NCBI RefSeq assembly: GCF_051020985.1 | Contig: NW_027475140.1 | Coordinates: forward strand, 310,001 to 374,000 | Length of the DNA stretch: 64,000 nt | DNA from: Nomia melanderi | Lineage: Eukaryota; Arthropoda; Insecta; Hymenoptera; Halictidae | Direction: 5' to 3' | Shown: positions 13,456 to 21,129 of the stretch, in pieces | How positions within the stretch are numbered: position 1 is the stretch's first letter | Layout of the letters: each line of letters opens with the position of its first letter | Program-made: the position numbers and the translations under genes | Notes under the pieces: model-generated | What the model was told of the DNA's origin: nothing | The model's database searches: none | The model's input: only the letters and a program-made list of their open reading frames with translations

Positions 13456-13837
13456 GCGCGACTCTCCTGCGAGCGTCCGGGCGGTATTTATACCGTACGG
13501 ACCGCGGAGTCGTCAAATACCGTAGCCGGTATGTCTAGCAACGACCCACTGGGGACATCCACCCAGTGGTACGCGAAGCATAACCGGTCGGGGGGCTTGC
13601 CTTAACCGGCCGGTCCACGAGGAGATAAACCTCTCTAATAAATCCGAAACCTTAAGTTATGGTGCGCGGCGAAGGGGTGCGGGCCGTCCTTGCGATGGTC
13701 CGTGGTTGGTGGGTGCACCAACCCTTAGCGGCCAACCTCGAGGCACCTGGCGAACCTCGTTGTATTCAGCCTTCCCTCCTGGAAAGGGCGTCACCCGGGA
13801 GGGTGACTTCAATTCGTCCCAACTCGTGGGAACAATT
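13456..13837 (+). promoter_or_regulatory. Structured 5' leader between ribozyme and ORF1
   Basis: No main coding frame. It contains several perfect or near-perfect hairpins: CCACTGGG/CCCAGTGG (13546-13553 with 13562-13569); CCGGTCGG/CCGGCCGG (13584-13591 with 13606-13613, one G-U); a GGTTGGT/ACCAACC stem (about 13704-13710 with 13717-13723); and GTCACCC/GGGTGAC closed by a GGGA loop (13790-13796 with 13801-13807), 30 nt before the ORF1 ATG. An upstream ATG at 13659 opens a frame that overrides the ORF1 start. A leader generated by ribozyme cleavage would be uncapped, so internal ribosome entry is plausible but unproven. AATAAA at 13637-13642 lies here, not at the 3' end. Confidence 0.55.
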
Positions 13838-13919
13838 ATGGGCAAATCGAAAAATAAATCCAAAAACCAAAGATGTACTGAGGAGAAAACTAGCGAGAGT
13901 GGCGCTAGCGGTAGTGTGA
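13659..13919 (+). other. Upstream open frame overlapping the ORF1 start (86 codons)
   Basis: ATG at 13659 has G at -3 and G at +4, a good eukaryotic context, and stays open past the ORF1 ATG at 13838, ending 82 nt inside ORF1 in another frame. The predicted peptide is arginine- and valine-rich with no recognised domain. It is more likely an upstream frame affecting ORF1 translation, or chance, than a functional protein. Confidence 0.3.
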
Positions 13920-15325
13920 AAGAAGCATTCGTGCTGATTGAACAGCTACACGACAAAGAGACGAAAGAGGAAATTGAGAAAGGCAGGAAGCGCTGCCTTC
14001 AGAAAAGTGAAGTAGAAGCTGGGAGCGTTTCGGACGAGGAGTGTCCGTCCAAAAAGCTGTTAACAGATTTTTGGCCTTCACTACCGACTCCGACTCTGCC
14101 CCCGACTTCGCAGGAAAGCGAAGCGAAGGAGGAGGATCTCTCCGAGGGAGAGATCGAATACAGAGAGTTCAATAACAGGCCGTTAAGGCAAGGAACAGGC
14201 AATGTGGTCGACTTCTTCGAATACTGTGATGAAGTCGGGTACCACATGAAATTCCTGTTTAAAAAGGCTGGTCTCGACCACGCCCATTATATACAGCTTC
14301 TTAAAGAGGCTGACAAATCATACGTGCACGAAACGGCAGTAAGAGCCAAACGCAAGAAACAACTTGCCGAACGAATAGAGGAAATAAGCACCCTCGAAAA
14401 GGACAAAGAGGAAATAACTAAGGCAAACTTAGAATTAAAGAAGGAAAACGAGAACCTCAAGGAGGAACTCGCCAAACTTCGGAAGCAACTTGCTCCCGAA
14501 GTTAAGAAAATAGAGAGGAAACAGGCAAAGAAACCGATGGCCCAGTCGTACGCGACTGCGGCCAAAAAGAACATTGCGAAACCAAAGGGACCGGTGAGAC
14601 ACGTCGTCACCGTGTTCCTTCAAGACCAAGGTAATAAAGATAGCGAAGCAACGAAAGTTGCTTTGCAAAAGTGCTTTGACTCCAACAGGGATAAGTTGAG
14701 GGTTAAAGCTATTAGAAAGATAAATAAAGGAGGCATCCTCGTCGAAACGGCGACGAAGGATGATCTCCAAAAGCTCATCAAGAGCGAAAAAGCGGACAAA
14801 AAGGGACTGAAGGTGTCAGTCCCTACAAAAAAGAAACCGAAAATGATCCTGTACAATGTACCGGATCAAACGAAGGAAGAGCTGCTTGCAGCTCTTAAAG
14901 CACAGAACAACCAGTTGCCCGCAGAGGCAACTGAGGACATAAAACCGCTGTTCAAAACAGCAAAAGGGAAAAACTGGGTGGTGGAAACATCACCCAAAAC
15001 AAGGGAACAAATACTGAGCAGAGGCAGATTGTTCCTCGGCTGGCACGCCTGTCGCGTACGTGACTACGTCGTGGCAGGCAGGTGTTTCCGTTGTCAAGCG
15101 TTTGGCCACATAGCCAAACACTGCTGGGCAAAGGTAGACACCTGCGGGCATTGTGCTGCCGAGGGTCACTGCTACAAAGAGTGCCCAAATAAGGAGAAAG
15201 GACCCTCTTGCATAAATTGCAAGAGGGCAAAGAGACCGCACAATCACTCATCCAGAAAGGATGAGTGTCCCGCCTATAAAAAGGCAATAGAGACCCTAGT
15301 CTCGAAAACAGACTACGGGGACTAA
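13838..15325 (+). CDS. ORF1 / Gag-like RNA-binding protein of non-LTR retroelement (495 aa)
   Basis: Nucleic-acid-binding ORF1 protein, expected to coat element RNA and form the ribonucleoprotein used in retrotransposition. The first ATG of the frame is 13838 (A at -3, G at +4); upstream codons of the frame have no ATG. Layout: lysine/serine-rich N terminus; acidic stretch around residues 95-107; strongly charged heptad-rich coiled coil around 168-230 for oligomerisation; basic alanine-rich linker; RRM-like region around 253-342 with GGILVET (298-304) and MILYNVP (336-342), typical of R1/I-type ORF1 proteins. Three zinc knuckles follow: CX2CX4HX4C at 416-429, CX2CX4HX4C at 436-449 and CX2CX8HX6C at 458-477. 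No stops or frameshifts, and the second copy encodes the same protein. No protease or RT is fused. An LTR-element Gag is less likely given the third knuckle form and the lack of LTRs. Exact clade unknown. Confidence 0.9.
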   Translation: MGKSKNKSKNQRCTEEKTSESGASGSVKEAFVLIEQLHDKETKEEIEKGRKRCLQKSEVEAGSVSDEECPSKKLLTDFWPSLPTPTLPPTSQESEAKEEDLSEGEIEYREFNNRPLRQGTGNVVDFFEYCDEVGYHMKFLFKKAGLDHAHYIQLLKEADKSYVHETAVRAKRKKQLAERIEEISTLEKDKEEITKANLELKKENENLKEELAKLRKQLAPEVKKIERKQAKKPMAQSYATAAKKNIAKPKGPVRHVVTVFLQDQGNKDSEATKVALQKCFDSNRDKLRVKAIRKINKGGILVETATKDDLQKLIKSEKADKKGLKVSVPTKKKPKMILYNVPDQTKEELLAALKAQNNQLPAEATEDIKPLFKTAKGKNWVVETSPKTREQILSRGRLFLGWHACRVRDYVVAGRCFRCQAFGHIAKHCWAKVDTCGHCAAEGHCYKECPNKEKGPSCINCKRAKRPHNHSSRKDECPAYKKAIETLVSKTDYGD

Positions 15326-15563
15326 GAAACCGAAAGATGGTGAAACTCCACCCGAACGACGGCGCGGGCATAACGACCTCACGGAAGTTATGTGTCGGGA
15401 GGGTGTGATCGCAACTTGTTACGATCAAAACTCTTACAGAAGCTTGTCCTGTAAGCCCGCTAGAGACCGAATGCGACTCAGCCTCCTCGTGGTCCCCGCT
15501 GGTAACGTCCTGGACGGTAATATTCCGTCTCGACGGTTATTATCGGACAGGGCGGCTAAATGA
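15300..15563 (+). other. Open +1 frame overlapping the ORF1 end (87 codons; possible ORF2 relic)
   Basis: In the +1 frame relative to ORF1, codons from 15300 (after TAG at 15297) to the TGA at 15561-15563 are all open. The frame overlaps the last 26 nt of ORF1, the place where ORF2 starts in many R1/I-type elements. The first ATG in it is 15390, giving 57 residues. The translated segment is arginine- and leucine-rich and shows no endonuclease, RT or zinc motif that can be recognised. It may be the joined remains of ORF2 ends after an internal deletion, a small accessory frame, or chance. Confidence 0.25.
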
Positions 15564-15790
15564 GTCGCGCCCCGCGAGGGGCGGTCTTCTCTTCTGATGA
15601 TCCTGCGGGTGAAGGAGAGGTTATTCCAAACACAGGCATCGTACAGGCGCCGGCTGTACGTTGCTCCCTTGGCGAGGGTTCCGCCAAGGAAGTGGAGGCC
15701 CATCAGGCTTCTCGTTGTGACTTGTCACATGCCGATATGAGTTTAATCTCGAGGTGCGGCATGCCCTACTTCAGGGTAGCGAAATACCTT
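15564..15790 (+). promoter_or_regulatory. Structured 3' region of the element
   Basis: Dense hairpins: CGCCCC/GGGGCG with a GCGA (GNRA) tetraloop at 15568-15583; CCTTGGCG/CGCCAAGG with a 7-nt loop at 15667-15689; CATGCCG/CGGCATG closing a 22-nt loop at 15728-15763; and AGGGTA/TACCTT with loop GCGAAA at 15773-15790, whose last base is the last base of the insert. No poly(A) or short tandem tail is present. In R2, a structured 3' UTR is what the reverse transcriptase recognises; the same role here is inference. Confidence 0.55.
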
Positions 15791-15804
15791 CTGACCCTGA
15801 GTGT
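15791..15804 (+). repeat. Target-site duplication, right copy (14 bp)
   Basis: CTGACCCTGAGTGT follows the terminal hairpin directly and continues into satellite with CCTGCCCCATGAG, matching the empty-site paralogues at 10372 and 11947. Confidence 0.93.
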
Positions 15805-17979
15805 CCTGCCCCATGAGACGGTGGTTTTCTCGGCCCCTGGTGTTCCGAGGTCGTTCCCGCTGCACAGATTCATGCGCCAGGGCCTCCTACAGACAATGCA
15901 CTTTGATTTATTGCGCTATCTCTAATAGCGCCCGAGATATCACCAGATATATATTGGATTTTTCCCTGACCCTGAGTGTCCGGCCCCATGAGACTGCGGT
16001 TTTCTCGGCCCCTGGTGGTCCGAGGTCGTTCCTGCTGCACAGATTCATGCGCCAGGGCCTCCTGCAGACAACTCACTTTGGTTTATTGCGCTATCTCTAA
16101 TAGCACCCGAGATATCACCCGATATATATTGGATTTTTCCCCGACCCTGAGTGTCCGGCCCCATGAGATGGTGGTTTTCTCGGCCGCTGGTGGTCCGAGG
16201 TCGTTCCCGCTGGCCAGATTCATGCGCCAGGGCCTCCTACAGACAATGCACTATGATTTATTGCGCTATTTGTAATAGCACCCGAGATATCACCAGATCT
16301 ATATTGGATTTTCCCCTGACCCTGAGTATCCGGCCCCATGAGACTGTGGTTTTCTCGGCCCCTGGTGGTCCGAGGTCGTTCCCGTTGCACAGATTCATGC
16401 GCCAGGGACTGCTGCAGATAATTCACTTTGGTTTATTGCGCTATCTCTAATAGCACCCGAGATATCACCAGATATATATTGGATTTTTCACTGACCCTGA
16501 GCGTCCGGCCCCATGAGACGGTGGTTTTCTCGGCCCCTGGTGTTCCGAGGTCGTTCCCGCTGCACAGATTCATGCGCCAGGGCCTCCTACAGACAATGCA
16601 CTTTGATTTATTGCGCTATCTCTAATAGCGCCCGAGATATCACCAGATATATATTGGATTTTTCCCTGACCCTGAGTGTCCGGCCCCATGAGACTGCGGT
16701 TTTCTCGGCCCCTGGTGGTCCGAGGTCGTTCCCGCTGCACAGATTCATGCGCCAGGGCCTCCTGCAGACAATTCACTTTGGTTTATTGCGCTATCTCTAA
16801 TAGCACCCGAGATATCACCAGATATATATTGGATTTTTCCCCGACCCTGAGTGTCCGGCCCCATGAGACGGTGGTTTTCTCGGCCCCTGGTGGTCCGAGG
16901 TTGTTCCCGCTGCAGAGATTCATGCGCCAGGGCCTGCTGCAGATAATTCACTTTGGTTTATTGCCCTATCTCTAATAGCACCCGAGATATCACCAGATAT
17001 ATATTGGATTTTCCCCTGACCCTGAGTGTCCGGCCCCATGAGACTGTGGTTTTCTCGGCCCCTTGTGGTCCGAGGTCGTTCCCGCTGCCCAGATTCATGC
17101 GCCAGGGCCTCGTCCAGACAATCCACTTTGATTTATTGTGCTATCTGTAATAGCACCCGACATATCACCAGATATATATTGCATTTTTCCCTGACCCTGA
17201 GTGTCCGGCCCCATGAGACGGTGGTTTTCTCGGCCCCTGGTGGTCCGAGGTCGTTCCCGCTGCACAGATGCATGGGCCAGGGCCTCCTGCAGATAATTCA
17301 CTTTGATTTATTGTGCTATCTGTAATATAACCCGAGATATCACCAGATATATATTGGATTTTTCCCTGACCCTGAGTGTCCGGCCCCATGAGACGGTTGT
17401 TGTCTCGGCCCCTGGTGGTCCGAGGTCGTTCCCGCTGCACAGATTCTTGCGCCAGGGCCTCCTGCAGATAATTCACCTTGGTTTATTACGCTATCGCTAA
17501 TAGCACCCAAGATATCACCAGATATATATTGGATTTTTCCCTGACCCTGAGTGTCCGGCCCCATGAGACTGTAGTTTTCTCGGCCCCTGGTGGTCCGAGG
17601 TCGTTCCCGCTGCACAGATTCATGCGCCAGGGCCTCCTACAGACAATGCACTTTGGTTTGTTACGCTATCTCTAATAGCACCCGAGATATCAGCAGATAC
17701 ATATTGGATTTTCCCCAGACCCTGAGTGCCCGTCCCCATGAGACGGTGATTTTCTCGGCCCCTGGTGGTCCGAGGTCGTTCCCGCTGCACAGATGCATGC
17801 GCCAGGGCCTCCTGCAGATAATTCACTTTGATTTATCGCGCTATCTCTAATAGCACCCGAGATATCACCAGATATATATTGGATTTTTCCTCGACCCTGA
17901 GTGTCCGGCCCCATGTGTCGGTGGTTTTCTCGGCCCCTGGTGATCCGAGGTCGTTCCCGCTGAACAGATTCATTCGCAA

Positions 17980-19230
17980 GGGCCTCCTGCAGACAATGCA
18001 CTTTGATTTATTGCGCTATCTGTAATAGCACCCGAGATATCACCAGATATATATTGGATTTTCCCCTGACCCAGAGTGTCCGGCCCCATGAGACTGTGGT
18101 TTTCTCGGCCCCTGGTGGTCCGAGGTCGTTGCCGCTGCACAGGTTCATGCGCCAGGGCCTCCTACAGACAACGCACTTTGATTTATTGCGCTATCTGTAA
18201 TAGCACCCGAGATATCACCAGATATATATTGGATATTACCCTCACCCTGAGTGTCCAGCCCCATGAGACGGTGGTTTTCTCGGCCCCTGGTGGACCGAGG
18301 TCGTTCCCGCTGCACAGATTCATGCGCCAGGGCCTCCTCCAGACAATGAACTTTGATTTATTGCGCTATCTGTAATAGCTCCCGACATATCACCAGATAT
18401 ATAATGGATTTTCCCCAGACCCTGAGTGTCCGGCCCCATGAGACTTTAGTTTTCTCGGCCCCTGGTGTTCCGAGGTCGTTCCCGCTGCACAGATGCATGC
18501 GCCAGGGCCTCTTGCAGATAATACACTTTGGTTTATTGCGCTGTATCTAATAGCACCCGAGATATCACCTGATATATATATTGGATTTTCCCCTGACCCT
18601 GAGTGTCCGGCCCCACTAGACTGTGGTTTTCTCGGCCCCTGGTGGTCCGAGGTCGTTCCCGCTGCCCAGATTCATGCGCCAGGGCCTCCTGCAGATAATT
18701 CACTTTGGTTTATTGCGCTATCTCTAATAGCACCCGAGATATCACCTGATATATAGTGGATTTTCGCCAGACCCTGAGTGTCCGTCCCCATGAGACGGTG
18801 GTTTTCTCGGCCCCTGGTGGTCCGAGGTCGTTCCCGCTGCACAGATCCATGCGCCAGGGCCTCCTACAGACAGTGCACTTTGATTTATTGTACTATCTGT
18901 AATAGCACCCGAGATATCACCAGATATATATTGGATTTTTCCCTAACCCTGAGTGTCCAGCCCCATGAGTCTGTGGCTTTCTCGGCCCCTGGTTGTCCGA
19001 GGTCGTTCCCGCTGCACAGATGCATGCGCCAGGGCCTACTGCAGATAATTCACTTTGGTTTATTGCGCTATCTATAATAGCACCCGAAATATCACCAGAT
19101 ATATGCTGGATTTTCACATGACCTTGGGTGACGGATTCCGAATATCTGTAATTTTCTCGGCCCCTGGTGGTTCGAGGTCGTTCCTGCTGCACAGACTCAT
19201 TCGCCAGTGCCTCCTACAGACAATGCACTT
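17980..19230. repeat. Partial copy of the 10-monomer repeat family
   Basis: Matches 21130 onward at an offset of 3152 bp. It carries the same ordered private variants: ACCCAGAGTG, GGATATTACCCTC, AATGAACTTTG, the two-base-longer monomer, the CACTAGACTG variant, the GTGGATTTTCGCCAGACC monomer and the divergent GACGGATTCCGAATATC block. It belongs to the same higher-order family as 21130-24292. Confidence 0.8.
19105..19154. repeat. Divergent monomer block replacing the canonical central segment
   Basis: About 50 bp of this monomer differ strongly from consensus: the usual GACCCTGAGTGTCCGGCCCC is replaced by GACCTTGGGTGACGGATTCC and the following GAGACGGTGG by AATATCTGTA, with no length change. 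The rest of the monomer is ordinary. The same block occurs at 20680, 22257 and 24009, and in the duplicated segment at 58131, 59706, 61283 and 63035. It lacks the 14-bp target used by the retroelement. Origin could be gene conversion from another satellite family or an old diverged monomer. Confidence 0.85.
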
Positions 19231-21129
19231 TGACTTATCGCGCTATCTGTAATAGCACCCGAGATATCACCAGATATATATTGGATTTTACCCTGACCAT
19301 GAGTGTCCGGCCCCATGAGACTGTGGTTTTTTCGGCCCCTGATGGTCCGAGGTCGTTCCCGCTGCACAGATTCATGCGCCAGGGCCTCCTACAGACAATG
19401 CACTTTGATTTATTGCGCTATCTGTAATAGCACCCGAGATATCACCAGATATATATTGGATTTTCCCCTGACCCTGAGTGTCCGGCCCCATGAGACTGTG
19501 GTTGTCTCGGCCCCTGGAGGTCCGAGGACGTTCCCGCTGCACAGATTCATGCGCCAGCGCCTCCTGCAGATAATTCACTTTGGTTTATTGCGCTATCTCT
19601 AATAGCACCCGAGATATCACCAGATATATACTGGATTTTTCACTGACCCTGAGTGTCCGGCCCCATGAGACGGTAGTTTTATCGGCCCCTGGTGGTCCGA
19701 GGTCGTTCCCGCTGCACAGGTTCATGCGTCAGGGCCTCCTGCAGACAATGCACTTTGATTTATCGAGCTATCTCTAATGGCACCCGATATATCACCAGAT
19801 ATATAATGGATTTTTCCCTGACCCTGAGTGTCCGGCCACATGAGACTGTGGTTTTCTGGGCCCCTGGTGGCCCGAGGTCGTTCCCGCTGCACAGATTCAT
19901 GCGCCAGGGCCTCCTACAGACATTGCACTTTGATTTATTGCGCTATCTCTAATAGCACCCGAGATATCACCAGATATATACTGGATTTTCCCCTGACCCT
20001 GAGTGTCCGGCCCCATGAGACTGTGGTTTTCTCGGCCGCTGGTGGTCCGAGGTCGTTCCCGCTGCACAGATTCATGCGCCAGGGCCTCCTACAGACAATG
20101 CACTTTGATTTATTGCGCTATCTGTAATAGCACCCGAGATATCACCAGATATATATTGGATTTTTCACTGACCCTGAGTGTCCGGCCCCATGAGACGGTC
20201 GTTTTCTCGGCCCCTGGTGGTCCGAGGTCGTTCCCGCTGCACAGATTCATGCGCCAGGGCCTCCTGCAGATAATTCACTTTGGTTTATTGCGCTATCTCT
20301 AATAGCACCCGAGATATCACCAGATATATAGTGGATTTTCGCCAGACCCTGAGTGTCCGTCCCCATGAGACGGTGGTTTTCTCGGCCCCTGGTGGTCCGA
20401 GGTCGTTCCCGCTGCACAGATCCATGCGCCAGGGCCTCCTACAGACAATGCACTTTGATTTATTGCGCTATCTGTTATAGCACCCGAGATATCACCAGAT
20501 ATATATTGGATTTTACCCTGACCCTAAGTGTCCGGCCCCATGAGACGGTCGTTGTCTCGGCCCCTGGAGGTCCGAGGACGTTCCCGCTGCACAGATTCAT
20601 GCGCCAGGGCCTCCTACAGGTAATGCACTTTGATTTATTGCGCTATCTATAATAGCACCCGAAATATCACCAGATATATGCTGGATTTTCACATGACCTT
20701 GGGTGACGGATTCCGAATATCTGTAATTTTCTCGGCCCCTGGTGGTTCGAGGTCGTTCCTGCTGCACAGACTCATTCGCCAGTGCCTCCTACAGACAATG
20801 CACTTTGATTTATCGCGCTATCTGTAATAGCACCCGAGATATCACCAGATATATATTGGATTTTTCCTCGACCCTGAGTGTCCGGCCCCATGAGACGGTG
20901 GTTTTCTCGGCCTCTTGTGGTCAGAGGTCGTTCCCGCTGCACAAATTCATGCGCCAGGGCCTCCTACAGACAGTGCACTTTGGTTTGTTACGCTATCTCT
21001 AATAGCACCCGAGATATCAGCAGATACATATTGGATTTTCCCCAGACCCTGAGTGCCCGTCCCCATGAGACGGTGATTTTCTCGACCCCTGGTGGTCCGA
21101 GGTCGTTCCCGCTGCACAGATGCATGCGC

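Larger units (their letters stand above)
13361..15790 (+). mobile_element. Gag-only non-LTR retroelement inserted in satellite, copy 1 (2,430 bp)
   Basis: The unit is non-satellite DNA bounded by a perfect 14-bp target-site duplication. Order: HDV-like ribozyme at the exact 5' end, structured leader, intact ORF1 with coiled coil, RRM-like region and three zinc knuckles, then a 465-nt 3' part ending in a hairpin. There are no long terminal repeats, terminal inverted repeats or poly(A). No reverse transcriptase, endonuclease or RNase H motif is visible in any frame; the space after ORF1 is too short for them. The 5' ribozyme and target duplication indicate a complete 5' end, so the lack of ORF2 is not ordinary 5' truncation. 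Likely a non-autonomous element mobilised in trans by an RT-bearing relative, or an internal-deletion derivative. R1-clade affiliation is inferred only from ORF1 layout and 14-bp target length. Confidence 0.88.

Noticed and set aside
13637..13642. AATAAA polyadenylation signal
   Set aside because: It lies in the 5' leader upstream of ORF1; none was seen near the element's 3' end.
13706..13837. Extension of ORF1 upstream to 13706 (44 extra codons)
   Set aside because: The codon at 13706 is TTG and no ATG occurs in this stretch. A eukaryotic ORF1 most likely starts at the ATG at 13838 with A at -3 and G at +4.
14287..15428. Minus-strand open frames of 78-158 codons opposite ORF1
   Set aside because: They overlap a well-supported plus-strand CDS with recognisable domains, and none shows a recognisable domain of its own.
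13361..15790. LTR retrotransposon or DNA transposon
   Set aside because: No long terminal repeats, no terminal inverted repeats, no integrase or transposase. The 14-bp target duplication and ribozyme 5' end fit a non-LTR element better.
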